Notes: generated by a model not told the origin, from the sequence alone. Counted from the stretch's first letter, positions 24,346 through 38,250 are shown. The stretch: DNA of 64,000 nucleotides from Progne subis subis (GCA_022316685.1 JAKJHU010000053.1:2783636-2847635); one strand, 5' to 3'. Made by a program: numbers and translations.

Positions 24346-27300
24346 CCTTTTATGCTTTAAAACTGGACTCAAAGTTTCTGCTATGTTTTCTTTTCCTTTT
24401 AATGTAGCAAACTCCAGAAACATTTTATTTCTAAGGGAGTTGTATTTGTTAAGAGCAGATAAAAATAATACATATCATAAATGAGACTTTCTAAATTTGC
24501 CTGAGGAGCATGAAACAATTTCTTTCAAAGACGAAATAAAAATGAGCTAGTAGGAGGTAGATTTCAATGTCTTAGAAAATTGTTGGATTAATTAGAAGCT
24601 AAAATTATTACAAGTAAATGGTCATGCCTACATTTATTTTCTCAGAAGTATGTCCACGCAGTGATATTTCAGCAACAATGGATATTAATTTTAAGGTGGC
24701 TACTTTTAATTAACATGAAATAACTTTGGTAGTATTGCTTGAGACAGTAGTAGTTTGCATTTAAAGCTGGGACTGAGTATCTCTGTACAAGCCAGCATAT
24801 CCATAAATCTACAGCACTGACTCTTCAAGTAGAGACTATATCTTCAGAGAATTTAGAGATACACCATTCATTAGTGAGTTAAAATTAATAACTAGGTCCT
24901 CTATGAAATTTAGCACTTCAGTCTTGTTTGTCCCAAATGATTTTAACAATGGAATAACAGACTCTTCACATTTTCCATATAATTAAAATTAATTGAAATG
25001 ACGTGCATTAGTTGTAATTAAGCTATGCAGCTAAGGGTGGTTGTATGTAATTGCTATGATTATATAGGCTACAAATAACCTCAAAGAATGGAAGTGGAGT
25101 TGTTATGACAGAAGAACTCAGCCTCTCACCACCTTCCCGTGACTGATGGTGTGCACGAGGGGAAGGATGTCTCTGGGAAGAGGCAGTGCTCTGTCAGAAG
25201 GGGATACTTTGGGAGCTGAGCTGGCTCAGCTGCCCCTGTTTTTAAGTTCATGTGAATGCCCCAAACCTAATCATTAAGGGCTGCTCCTTTCCTCAGCTTT
25301 AGGGTAGCACTCGTGAGGGGGACAAACTGAAGTGGGAATGCAGCGCCTGTAAAGCACTGAAACCTTTGGTACAGGGTTTGGCCTATAAATCATTGAATTA
25401 GCTCCAAATCCAGCTCAACATTCACCAATCCATCCCAGTTACATCAGGCATGCCCTTACCCCAGCACCAGGAGCACTGCAGGAGCTGTTCAGCTCGCAGA
25501 AGGTGACCCTGCGGTGGCAGACTCCGGGTTTTAGCTCCAGTGATTGCCATGTCCCTGTGGAAATGTTTTGTGGCTGCAAAGCACCTCCAGACCACTTTGT
25601 CCAGCTGCTTCACACCAAAGCTGCCCAGCAGTATCAAAGAGGGGCAAGGAAACAAACCCCAACATCCTCCACAACTCCATTGCTTGGAAAGCTCAGTCTG
25701 AAGTGACCAAGCGTAAACCACAATTCTGTAGGTCACTGCAGGGTCAGGTTGAGGTTGCTGGGGATGTCATACCCATAAAATTGCCTTTTTTCCTTCTTTG
25801 TTTGTGCTCTGCTTAGGCTTTTAGAGCAATGTCTTTAAAATTCAGCTCAAATTGTGGGTTCCTACATTCTTAAGGATGGTTTGGGGAATAACAATTTCTT
25901 TATATTATATATATTTTAGTTTGGTTTTTAAATTTTTTTCCTTTTCACTGCCTTGGGAGTATTGAGCTTCATTTCATGAAAAACCCAGGGAAAAAAAAAA
26001 TATTTGTAGGGTTTTTCATATGGGAATAAGCCCAAAGATTTTAAACAATGCTGTTGTAATCTGCCCTCTTGCCACCTGCAGTTGGTTTGTGCATGACAGG
26101 CCCCAGAATGCAGGGCTGTGTCATATCTTGCAGGGTGTAAGAAAAATGAACATTTCAGCAAGGTTTTGGCCTCTAAAGCACATAGGAGTGGGAGGGATAT
26201 GGCTGCTTTGCCAGCTGTTCACATGCCCTGCCCCAAGGCAAAGCAGCCCCCCTAAAACCTTTGCCTGGTACACCAGCAGCAGGGCAGATGCAAAAGTCTG
26301 TGCTCAACACACAGCAGGCAACAAAGGATTATAAACTGCCCAAATTTCCCTTCTCAGAGTGCATTGGGAATAATCGACAGGGCTGCCAAGCAAAGCCTCT
26401 TGGAATGTACAGCACATGGAAACCTTCCTGGTAATTAATGGGGGATTGTGCTTGGGGCAAGTGGCTCCTGACGCCTCTCCCACCCCGTGTCTGTCCCTAA
26501 CTCAGGGCTGGTCTCTGCCAAGGAAACTCTGTTTATTCCCAAAGTCCAAATGCTCCAGAGGAGGATGTAACCTTCAGGCACCCACTTTTGCTAAAACCTC
26601 CTGGCATGCTTCAGCCTGCTCCTCCATGGGATCCCAAAAATTAACTTCTTGCAGTGCTGTTTCATAGCAAAACATTGCAATAGCAATTTTATCCTTGAAA
26701 GACTCAGCTGTCTACCTTCAGGCTTAGCAACATGACTGCAAGAAAATATTTATTTACACATAGGTGTAAATTAGTGACAAGTATGCCAATCTGACTGATT
26801 TTCCTCTTATAATTTCTTTGGTAATCTGCATTCTGTGAAGTTTAGGGTACAAATTTGGACAGCCTAGGTTTTACAGCTAGTGCTTGCACTAGCATTATTT
26901 CTATGGGGAAGTAAAATCTTTTAAAAAGAAAAAAAGAACCCAAAAAACCCACTCAGATTGGACAGACCATGATATTGATTGGGGGGGTGGGTGAAAGAGT
27001 GCAGGAAAGTGAGAGAAATCATTAACTTTTTGCACCATTAGCCTGGGGACCTGCTGTAGCAAATAAAACCCCCATATAATTTAGTCAAGGGAATTCAGCC
27101 CAAGAAATTAGAAGCTTCTTTCTTTTTTTAAATTTTTTTCTTTGCAATGTAATAACTTTTTGCTCCATTTAATTTCTAGTTAACCATCTGAATAGATAAT
27201 AGAAAAGTACTGTGAGCTAGGGAATAATCTGAACTGAGGGAGAGAAAAAAATGCTGAGAAACTTGCAGGCATGTTCACAAACAAGAGTCATTCAAGATAC

Positions 27301-28700
27301 CAGAGAAACCAGGAGGCAAGTAAATCAGGAGAAAACCAGACCTTTCTACCCCATCCCAAGAAACTCAAGGTACCTGCTGTGCATTTCCATCTGGCAGGAA
27401 TGCAGACCAGCACAGGTTCTGTGTACACAAAATCCCATCAGCAACCCCTGGGCTTGCAGGTTCAGTAACTCCCAGTCTCCAGCTATTGCTGCTGGAGACA
27501 TCAAGTCACAAACTCAGCAGCCGGTTTTATTTTTATTTATTTATTCTGTTTAAAAGCTAAATTACTAAATTTTGTACAACTTGTGGCTATACTCCCATCA
27601 TTTTTGCTAATAAATATCTTGGAATGGATAATGATATCCTCATGATACTTTCTTATCCTCCTCAAAACATTGAATACTTAAGAGTAATCAAGAAGCCACA
27701 GCAACTGCTCCTGGCAGGAAGCTGCCAAGCTGTTATCCAGAAGCCTGACCGGCATTATTTGGAACAGATGCTCTTTCAGCTTTGTAATTTTCAGCCAAAA
27801 ACAATGGCAGTAAGTGAAAGTAAAGCTGTGGGTCAAAGGAAGGCTAAACTGTATGAGAATCATGTGAAAATATTTTTGATTTCACACATCCTCTCATTTA
27901 CAGCACATGCTTCTGAAACGGTCTGTGAATGTCCATGGCCTGGATTTGCCAGCGGTCGAGACGCACTGGGAGCACAGGGTCCCTGTCCTGCTGGAGCCCT
28001 GGCACAGCCTGTGCCTGCCCAGGCTGGGGATGGGCCACACCCTGAGACTCTGTTGCTGCCTGCAACCCCTGCCAGCCCTTGGCAAGGGCACTGCCTGGCA
28101 CTGTGGGCCAAGCAGGGCGATGTTGGTGCATCCTCTGGCTGGGTAAAATCCTCAGTGTGAGCCCAGAGCAGTCCCTGATGTGGGCACGCAGGAATGAGAT
28201 GCTCACCTGCACGGCCTCTCAGCACCAGGAGCTCACCTGGCCCCAGGGGTGCAGCTCCCATCCTCAGCAGCTCCCAGGGCTGCACAGGACAGGGCACAGC
28301 TCTGGGGCTGCAAGGCAGGATGAAGCTTTCAGTTCTTATGGCCAGGGAGGCAAAGCCTGGTCTCCCCAGCTGGATGAAGGCTCCGCTGGGCTCCTGCCGC
28401 TCCCTTCCTTTGCTAGGCAAGCTCAGTTTAACAGAGCTCAAGAAACAAGCAGGTCTCAGGAAATAAATGCTTTCAGTCTCTCTTTTTTATTGCCTGTAAA
28501 ATAGCAGGAGGCTTTCAAAGCAACAGCAAATCCTGTTAAAAAAAGTAGAGAAAATTAAAGAAATGTTTCTTGTCTCAGATCCAGCCCTTTTCACCTTAAC
28601 TTTCCATCATGGTACATAAAATTTTGTATATTTTGGCAGAGCAGAGAAATAACTTTCCCCCGTTCTCTTCCTTGCACAGCCCAGGAGCTCTGAGTGAGCT
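24346..28700. other. Intergenic, no gene recognised
   Basis: The first 700 bp (24.4-25.1 kb) is AT-rich with repeated TAATTA/TTAATTAA homeodomain-type cores. The rest, including GC-richer 27.9-28.4 kb, has several overlapping frames on both strands but no domain or convincing splice structure. Confidence 0.55.
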
Positions 28701-28767
28701 TTGCACAAACACAGAACAGCCAAATAATAGAACAAGAAAACAGCATTAAACTTTGTAGACAATCAAC

Positions 28768-29181
28768 TTTATTCTGTGCACAGCAGCTAGTTTCTCCTGC
28801 TCTCAGCAGAAATAAAAAATTTACAAGTGTTCTGGGAAAGCATTAAAAACCAAACACATCCAGACAAAGTCTAGTGCAAACTACTTGGAAATAGATCTGT
28901 GCATCACCTTCTGAAAGGCTCATTCCAGCTGTGCTGGTGTAGCCAAGCTGACAGCAGCCAAAACAAATACACCCTGTGAGTTCAAGACAGGATTGGAGGG
29001 TCGAGATTTGGGTACCAGTCATCCTTCTCTCCCAGAGAGGCAGTCACAGTCCTCTGCTTCTGAGAATCTCCTCATCAAAGAGGTTTTCTGCATCATTCCT
29101 TGCACATTGGCACAGAGTAAGTACACCTATGTATCTGGGAGAAAGTGGAAACTCCCAGCGCCAGGAGGAAAAACCCAGCTA
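28768..29181 (-). other. Weak candidate terminal exon of an unidentified minus-strand transcript
   Basis: A minus-strand AATAAA (28768-28773) lies about 270 bp downstream of an open frame that ends at 29044-29046 with FDEEILRSRGL followed by TGA. A good acceptor (CCCTTCTCTGCAG) precedes 29181. The frame from that acceptor to the stop is about 44 codons. I do not recognise the peptide, and no upstream partner exon was found. It may be chance. Confidence 0.2.
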
Positions 29182-32100
29182 CTGCAGAGAAGGGATCAAA
29201 GATAAGGGGGCAGGAGGCATTCCCAGGCCCACATCCCAGCCTTTTCCACAGGGACCGTATTAGGTTTGCTTGTACGCTCTTATTGCACTGAATGTCATCT
29301 TCCAAGCATAGCAAATAACATTTTCATAAAGCACTGCTTTTAATCAAGCACAACCCTCACATCCCCAAAGGAGCTATCTGCAGTCTATCCCTTTTCTCCA
29401 CTGTTCTTTTTTGCCCCCTTTTAACTCCCTCCCTTAGAGGCTTGTGCCTCCAGCAAGGAGGGCTCCATGCGGTTCCCTTCGGAGCTCATTAACACGGGTC
29501 CATCCATCAGGCCACGAGCGCGAGCGGGAGCCGCACGGAGCCGGGGTCCCGCGGGGCAGGCACAGCCTGTGCACGGGCCTGTCACACAGCAGGGCTCTAA
29601 TAACCCTGGTGAGATGGGAAATGCAGCCTGGTGCCTGATCACACAGCCCCACGCCCCCGGGACACTTGACGGAGCAGCGGGATCCAGAAAGCCTCGTGCT
29701 TACGCAGTCTGTTAAAAACACTAAATTCAGCGTCATCCCAACGGAGTGGGTTATTTGCACGCCCAGACACTGTTGCAGCTGCGGCTGGGTTTGAAACCGC
29801 CTAAAATGCATCTCAGAACATCAACCCTAACCAATCCTCCCATTACAGCGGTGATGGAGACCAGCCCCTTCCCAAACCCCAACCCATGACCTCCAGTGTG
29901 ATCAGCAGTAGACTGGCAAGCAGCATGTGTGGGTGAGGGTGAGACCAGCTCCCAGAGGCAGATAGTTATTTCCTGCATGGCAGATGCTTCCTATTCAGCA
30001 CAAAGAAAAAGCCTTCCAAATATGTTTATTTCTTGATAAAGAACTAACACTTGGGGTGAGGGGTTGAATCCCTTTTCAAGGACTGTTTGCAGCCTGTGAG
30101 TGCTCCTGAGCAGACAGGCAGAGCCACCTGTGCAGAGGGTAGCACCGAAGGCTGATGAGCATGGCCAGGCAGCACTGATAGAAGCACACTTAGCTAAACA
30201 CAGGGAGTTGCTGGTCAGGTTCACCTGCCCTCGTGGCTGGCTCTGGGCAGAGCCCATGATCTCTGAATCTCAGAGCACAAGGACCGAACAGCAATGTAGT
30301 AGACTGAGGACTTGTGCTCTTAGGTGCAAATGGTTCATTATGGCCTTTTTCAGACTGTGCTGATGAGAGGAATCATCCTTCATTGATGAGAAATCCTGCA
30401 TTTTCTTCTCTGAGAGAACACAGCTTTGTTCCCTTCCCCCATTTAATAATGCACAATTTATCAGGCTAAATTGGTGAGCCTGGTAGCAAGTGATTCAAAT
30501 CAACTTCAGTGGCTATGAGCAATCACATGTACTTGAAGAAACCCACTTATACCACTTTCAGTAAAACCTGAGGAAAGCTGGCTATGAATGCACTACCATA
30601 TCCTATTAATGCTCAAGAAAACCCATTTAAATGAACCTCTAATGGCTGATTGAGACTTCTATAATGAAACTCCATAAAGAGTCAGCTCCTTCCTTCAGGC
30701 TGGGCAGGCCAAGTGCCTCCATGGCTCTCTTGTTAGCTGTGGGTAGGAAAAACAAATGGATGGAAGCACAGTTGTGCTGTGGGCACAGAAAGGAGGGAAG
30801 GCTCCCAGCTTTTGCAGGATTTACACAGCCTCACCAAGAAGGGTGCAAGGTACTAAGTCTCACCTGTGTCTCCTGATACTATAAGAAACGATTTATCAGA
30901 CTGTGACCACTGTGCTGCTCAGACCTTCCCCCTACACAAAGCACAATCTGCCTCCAGTCTACAAACCCCAATATTTCTCTGCTGGAGCAAACATAATTTC
31001 TACATCTCCCCAAATCTTAAGCTAGCCCAGTGTTTTAAGCCTGCCCAAAACTGGAGAGGTTGCATAGGCTGAGGGTATAGAAGGAGAGGGGAAGACATGT
31101 CCCTGCCAACCCCTGTGTTCAGCTCCTTCCTGTCTTTGGGAGCATCCAGCAGGGATGGTCAGCAGGGAGCTGCTGTGCCCCATAGCTCATTTTAGCATGC
31201 AGCAGGCTCCCACACTCAGCAAAACAGGAAATGAGTGGCTACAAACCTTTCAAAAGTAGTTACATGCCAACTACCCACCTCCCCTTCAAAAAAAGAGGCC
31301 CCCAATGGGGAAACACACCTTTGTTCTAAGAAGAAGAGCAACTGTTACCTCTCCATCCCTTCAGACGCATCAGGCTTCTGATGCCTCCCAGGTGCCCCTG
31401 TTTTGGGCAGACGGGCCCTTGCCAGCACCTGGGGGGGTTTGGTTTGCCAGGCACTGTGCCTGCAGGCAGCTGGCAGCGGGATCTGGGAAGCCTGGGCAGC
31501 GTGAGCCTCCTCCAGAGCAGCCACCAGCCTCCTCCTCCTCCTCCCTGGGCAGCAGCCACCAGCCCTGGTGTTCCTGAGGACTTGCATCACCCCGCTGGAG
31601 ATGTGGGTGGTCATCAGAACGGGGATGGGGCATGCTGGGGCCCTCGAGCTGGAAAGGCCATGGGTGCCTCTGGAAAATGGGGACTGTCCTTCCATTGCTG
31701 CTTTTGTAGTAGCAACTGCTGTGCTGAGATAAAAGCTTTTGTTTGCCTTTTCTCTCCTACATTCCTAATCTCCCTCTGTGCTGGTCTCCCCTATAGTCCA
31801 TCAAGCACTTTTAATCTCTAATTGCATATGACTGATGAGCCTGAACTCCATACACAGCGTTGCCAAGAACCACTTTTTCGGAGCCTGCTTTAGCTCTTTA
31901 GGCCAGTCATAACACACTGCAGGACCATTAAGAGTTTATAGTTTGTATACATAACACCCTGGGAGTACCAAAGGGTGGTTTATCCAAACAGAAAAGAATT
32001 GAGATGAATGAATGCAGAAATGACTTTTGGCCAGGAAATACTTTAATTTTAATTAGGGGGGAAGGGGGCGAGAGAGGAATGAAGAGGCTTTCTTCTCTCA

Positions 32101-32700
32101 CAAAAGACAAGACTAATGAGTTTACAGCTGCAGGCACTGACCTTGGAGCATCCCATATAATGCTAGTGCTGAAATGTTTGGATGTGATGTTAGACCTGAT
32201 AACCTTGCTTCTAAAAGGAAGAAATAAAGGGAAATGGCTGAATGGGGAGGGATTAATTTCATGGGGATGTACGGACATATTTATTTATTTTTCCCCCTCT
32301 TGCATTCCCGTTCAACTGCCTTTGGCGACCCAGCCGTTCACCCAGCTGCTGAGCTTCATATGGGCCTCATCTCTTCTGGAGGAAAAATAAGTCTGTTATG
32401 GCAATTTTCCCATATTTAGGACAGTCCCTCATCCCAGAGCCTGTCCTGCCAGCCCCCACCTCTCTGGAGCCTGTGGCTGGAGTGAATGGGGTGCCAGAGC
32501 CCAGGGCAGAGCCCAGGGACCCCCAGGCTGGGCAACCCGTGCACAAGAGAAGGTGCAGCTGGGGCTTCTGATGCAATTGCTTGAGACAGGCTGAAAGCCT
32601 GGGATTATCCTTGTGCAAGGATGTCGTCACCTGCTTCAGCTGGTCGCTGCTTTGTGGCATTGGAGCCTGTGCCAGTGCCCGCAGCACTGGGCTCACAGCT
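29182..32700. other. Intergenic, no gene recognised
   Basis: A moderately CpG-rich patch occurs near 29.5-29.7 kb, and a (TCC)n run near 31.52-31.54 kb. Frames are short or sit in GC-rich, stop-poor sequence, and none is recognisable. Confidence 0.55.
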
Positions 32701-32716
32701 GCCTCCAGCCCAGCAG

Positions 32717-32782
<66 letters not shown>
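32717..32782. repeat. (GCTCCT)11 hexamer microsatellite
   Basis: Eleven uninterrupted GCTCCT units cover 66 bp. On the minus strand they read as a Gln-Glu dipeptide repeat inside a 164-codon frame (32367-32861). That frame lacks other protein-like character, so I treat it as a simple repeat. Confidence 0.95.
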
Positions 32783-32784
<2 letters not shown>

Positions 32785-35700
32785 CCTGGCAGTGTCGGCT
32801 CTGGTGCCCTGTCCCAGAGAGCAGCAGGAGCAGAGCCACTGCCACCGGGCTGAGCTGACACCAGCTGCCCATGGGGTGTTCCCAGGGCATGTGCCAGGGC
32901 AGCAGAGACGTGTCCCTGGGCCTGCCAGACTCCCCCTCCTGCCCGGGGATACGGTCAGGGGTGATCAGGGCTGATCTTCCACCTCCAACCCTTGGCAAAG
33001 GGCGTGGCTCTTCCAAAACTGCTGCTCCCACCTCCCTGCCCAGCCTGCTCCTTCTGGGATGGGGACCTCAGCTGTACTCTCCCCGGAGCTTCCAGGCATC
33101 CTGGCATCTCCTTCCTACCCCAGAACTCTTTCCATGGCCCTGTGAAGCATCATCAGGCCCTGTGGATCCTCCCACGGGTGCTGCCGTGCTACAGCCGGAG
33201 CGATTATTAAACTCTGAGTGTGAAGCTGCTGTGAGCTGCTGTGGCTGTGGAGCCAGCTTGGCCTCCGGGGAATCAACACCCCCTGCCCTGCGAGCTGGCA
33301 GCCAGACGGGCTGGAACAATAGTGCAAGTTAACGGAGCAAAACAACCATCGGTGTTTCCTATTAAAAGTATTTTTATGATGTTGATTATTATTAATATTA
33401 TATAGGGGCTGTAATTTTCTCCCGACTCACTCCAACATCTCACAAAATAAACAGTTGCTGTATTATCCCCTTGTAAATGAGACCACAGGATTGTAAACTT
33501 TAATTTGTTACTTTTGGCTGCTCTCAGGTTTGGCAGACAATTAAACCAATTCATTAGTTCACAGAGGCACATTTTTGGCCACGTCTGGCTGCGTGAAGTC
33601 ATCCAGTGAACACATTGGAAGCAGGGTGTGGAAAAACCGTACTGTGCCTTTGCCACAAGATCTGTCAGTAATGGTCCAAAAGGCCACCGTGGACTTTGCA
33701 GACCCAGGTGCGAGAGGGTCTCCTTGCCCCTCTCTGGGGCTCTGCTGTGCGCTGGGCACAGGCCATTGGCAGCCCGGTGCCCCAGTGCGCTGCCCAGAGA
33801 AGCGGCATCGATTCTGTGTCTGACAGCAAAGTAGCTGGGTCCTGCCTGAAGCTTAACCTTTAAATTCTGCAGAGTCAGACTAGTGAAACTCCACAGGACA
33901 TGGCAAAAAAGTGCTGAGCTCTTGGAAAGGCTAATCTGGCCGTGTGTGACCTCCAGAGCCCCAGCAGCTGAATTAATTCCTTCAATAGCTGGGCTGCTTT
34001 CGATCCCTGCTTTCCCAGCTGCACACACATGGTTAACCTGCAGAGCCCCATGGCAGCAGAGCACAGCTTTTAGCCTTTTCAGGGCCACCAGTGGTATGTG
34101 CCGGGAGTTAAGGTGGGTTTCTTTTAAATGGAAGCTGTAACAGCGTGTTTTATGGTACTACCACCTCCCCTGTCCGAAGTGGCTTAGTGCAAATCACCCT
34201 TCAGATGAGGTTCCCTTGTCAGACATTTTTCACTCTCTGGTTTCTTAGATGTCCATTAACAAACCAAAAATCCTGAACCATCTCAGTTTTGAAAAAAGCC
34301 CCATAAAATTAATCCCTTTTCCTTTGTTCCCTCCACAGGAGGAGGCTTTTTTATAGCATTCAGAAAGGAAGGAAAGATTTTTTGAATAATGAAACCTAAA
34401 ATCTTCCCTAAACTAGTTCCACACCGTTGTGTTTTTCACTGGCCAGCACTTTCTTTGAATTTGGATTTGCAGAGTTCTTCTGCTTTGCAATTTCCTCTGA
34501 GTGATCCCACCACCACCTGCGTGTCTGAGGAACGTCGCTGTGCTCTGGCCTTCCATCAGCTGGAAATGCTGGAGAGAAGGGGAGGCTGTGGAAGGGTTTG
34601 TGAATAGCTGGTCACTTCCTTCACTGTCTTGACTGCTTTTCCCTTTGCCTGAAAAAATATTAACAAAAGTGTTTTTGGGTAAAACAGTGAGCAAATCCTG
34701 CAGAAGAGCTAATTATGACTTTATATATGACAGCAACTCCTCTGGAAAAAGCAGCTGCAGAAACCTGCCCGCCCCACTGAGCCACAGTGGTTCGCTTGCA
34801 GGGTTCCTCCTGCTGCTGGTGTGTGACAGAGGCCGGTGTGGATGTGAGCTGGGCCCCATCTCCTTTGGGTGTCAAACACATCCTCTGCTCCTCAAACTGC
34901 TCTGAGGGGAGATGAAGGGCTTCACCCTGCTGCGGGCAGCTGCGCTTCGCTGTGTGAATTCCAATCAGCTGGAGGAGGAGGAGGAGGAGGAGGATGAAGC
35001 TGGCTGGGTTTTGAGTCAAAAAACAAGCCCGGTATTTTTCTCCTTTCAGCTATTTATCAAGGCTCAGTGCAAAGGGCCTGACACCCGGCCAGCAGAGCCC
35101 GGCTGCTGTGATGTGTGTGACACACGAGCCGGTAATGAGGGACCTTCTGCTGAACGGCCAATTGAGCAGCCGGTGCCTCCAACAGCTTCATCTCGGAGGG
35201 ACGGCGGGTGGATCTCTATTTTGACACATCCTCGCTGAATGAGGAAGAGAACAAGCAGAAAATGGCTGATGATAAATGCAGCAATTAGGGAAGCTTAATG
35301 GAGCAGAAGGTTTTTTTGTGAGAAGACAAAGAAATTGCCTTGCCGACACCTGCAAGGAGGTCCCAGCCGCTGTGCAGGGAGCCTCCAGCTGTGCCGCAGC
35401 AGCAGGGGCTGGGATGAGGGGAGCCGACCTTTTTACTTCACACACTCATCCCTCAAAGGCTTTGGAAAAATATTTTCCAAGTTAAACTTCAAAACATCAT
35501 TTGATTTTTCTTTTTCTCCATTATGTTCAGAAATGGGAGCCTGTAATTTAGGCCTGGTGTAGCCTTCCCCCGCTCCCTGCTCTTTATTCAGTTTCACATA
35601 ATACAGTGCGCTACTGGGAAAAGCATTTTCCTGACAAAGTATTGATCTTGGTGCTGTGAAAGAGCTGTGGCCTCAGCAGGGGATGTCTTCTTGCTGGACA

Positions 35701-37840
35701 CAAGTAGACAAGAAGCAGATCCCCTGGACAATGCTGACTGCCCACAGTGCTGCCCAGTTTGGGGCTGAGCCCACAACCTGCCCTGCTCTTCCCAAAGCAC
35801 TGTTTCTGAAATAAGCCCTCGGCTACCAGCTCCCCAGGATTTGAGCAACAGTGCTATATTTGTTTGCACAAGCCCCATTTTTCTTTATTTCTTTAGCTGG
35901 AGTCTCTCCAAAGCCAGCTGCCTGTGCAAAGGGGCACCAAGAAGCACTGGTGAGAGCTCTGCAAGGGGCGCTGGCATGGGAGCATCCAGGTTTTGGTGGC
36001 GGGCAATGCCATTTTGGCCTCTAACAAGACCATTACCAAAATCCCCCAACACTGCAACGGAATTCTTTTCTTAAGACTGTGGCAAAAAGGAATTTCCTGA
36101 GGGAGGTAAGAGAAGGGTTTCCTTTTTTATTTTTGCTTGGCACAAGCCAAAGAAAACACAAATCTTGTTTTCCCCTCTGTTGACAGTTTCTCAGCTCCAG
36201 CCCGAGCTGCACACCACTGATCTACCTCTGCTCTCATTCTGGCATTTGCTGGGCTGCCCGAAGCACAGCTGGTGTGTCTCGCTCTTCCCTAAGCTCTCAG
36301 GATATTGCATTCCTGACTAGTTGGCTACTTATGCTCTCCCTCCTTTGGGCCTGGGCGGCGCTGGCATTGCAGACCTGACAGTGGAAGCTCAGCCTGCTGC
36401 CAAGTCCTTGGGCTCCCCTGCATCAACCCTCTGTTTGTCTGACTCCAGGTCACCAAGAGCTAACTACATATTTATGGTATCTATATAGGCTGGAAAGGAC
36501 AATTCCCATACGCTTATTTTAGGCAATAAAGCTGGCTTTTTAGGGAAGCACTAGATCTTTTTGTCAAGGAACAGTTAATACTTTTGACAAGTGATCTGAG
36601 TACTCGTTATGGCTTTACAGATTGGCTTTTCCCCTCACTCCCTGATATCCTGGTTGTCTGTTATATTGACTGGGCCAAGAGTGACCCCCACTAACTGAAG
36701 GTGGTGCAGACATCTTCCATGGAGCCCCAGTGGGCGTGTGGCATTTTGGAGGTAACCTAAGTGCAACCACTGGTCTCCCTCCTTATGGCTTCCTGAGTAT
36801 CTTTATAAACACAGGTTGCCTGAGGCAAGGAATGAACCTTCCAAATCCCATCTTCTTCCTCCCACCTACTGTCATTTGTTTGCTAAATTCCACTCTTTTT
36901 TGGTGACTGAGGGAAGTCTTTGGGGAGACAGCCAAAAGTAGAATAAAAATGGTGAAAAAGGCACAAAATGAAAGCTGAACAGTGGTAGAAATGCATAAAA
37001 CCCAGGAAGTCCTTCTGTACCCTGTTCTTTTAGCAGAAGGCAGCTCAGCTGGGGTGGTTTAAAGGAATAAGGCTGAATTAATTAGTTTCTCTGTTTAGGT
37101 AATAATACCATTAATCATGATGAACCATTTTGTGAGAAGGCTGATACTCGACACTGCGTAATTCCACAGGAATCCCACTGTAGTGCAGCATTATTGATGG
37201 GTCATCCTCCGAAGGCACGAGAGCAATACCTCCTAATACAGTAAATGGCAAACCACTGATTTTCTTTTAATATTCAGACCACCACAACATCAGTCATGAT
37301 GAATTCTTCTGGCACCACGGTGGCTGCAATAAGCAATCCTTCAGGAATGCCAGGGGAGCATGGCATTGATTTAATGCTTAACTTTCTAAGTCGTACACAG
37401 ACCAAATTCTTCCAAAGGGTATGGCCCATTTTTGCATTTTTTTTCTGAAGTTTACAGTAACAGCCTCCTTGCTCACACGTATCTGCATTAGGAACATGCA
37501 GCTGTGGACTCTAACAGAGGTTAGGGGGGCTCATTTATGGAGATCCACGTCAGAGCTGGTGTCAAACAAGATCCCATGTTGGACACTGGCACCAGGACAA
37601 TTACAATCCCCCTGAGCCAGCATTATGAATCTTTATGCCGAGTCCAACACGCTTTTCACATCCACCATGTGTTCTGTGCTCCTCCAATATCAGCTGGGAG
37701 AGCAGGTGCTGATTTTTAATGCCTATTTTGTTTTAAGCCTCCTTTCATCAGATTAAGGACCCTGCTATTTTATTTCATTTCATTTTTCCACGCTCAGTAA
37801 TTTAGTCACACGCAAGCTTAAACGCAGAAGCTCTAAGGCG
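32783..37840. other. Intergenic, no gene recognised
   Basis: Contains an unexplained 271-codon minus-strand frame (33273-34088), a (GAG)n run (34971-34994), and unique-looking AT-rich DNA near 37.0-37.4 kb. None of the frames has a recognised domain. This is the region immediately downstream of FBRSL1. Confidence 0.55.
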
Positions 37841-37844
37841 CTGT

Positions 37845-38250
37845 TAAAGCACCGTCACCCACTGCTCCGCCGGCCGCCGAGCGCCAGGGCCACGGCTCCG
37901 TGCCCCCGCAGATGGCTCAGCCCCCAGGAAAGGCTGGGAAGCAAACGGGACGTGGAGAGCAGCGCTGGAGGCGATGACCTTCCCGTGGCGACGCCGGCAG
38001 CAGGGTCCGTCCACCCGAGCTGCTCCCGCAGGCCGTGCTTCCTTCGCGGTCCTTCTTCCCCCGGCAGGAGATGCTGGAGCAGCCCCCGGGCCGTGGCGTG
38101 GAGATGCCGCAGGGCTGGGGGCACCGCTCCGCTCTCCTCCCCACACCCCAAATCCCCACCTCCGAAGCGTGCCGTGGGCCGTGTCCCTTCCTCCGGGAAG
38201 GATTCGCAGGCAGAAGCAAATCCCCAGTCCCAGCACCAGCCCCTGGCGCC
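37845..38250. promoter_or_regulatory. Orphan CpG-rich patch downstream of FBRSL1
   Basis: About 400 bp of CpG-dense DNA begins roughly 100 bp beyond the likely FBRSL1 3' end. Overlapping frames on both strands reflect the GC content rather than coding. It could be a promoter for an antisense or downstream transcript, or a 3' regulatory CpG island. Confidence 0.35.
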
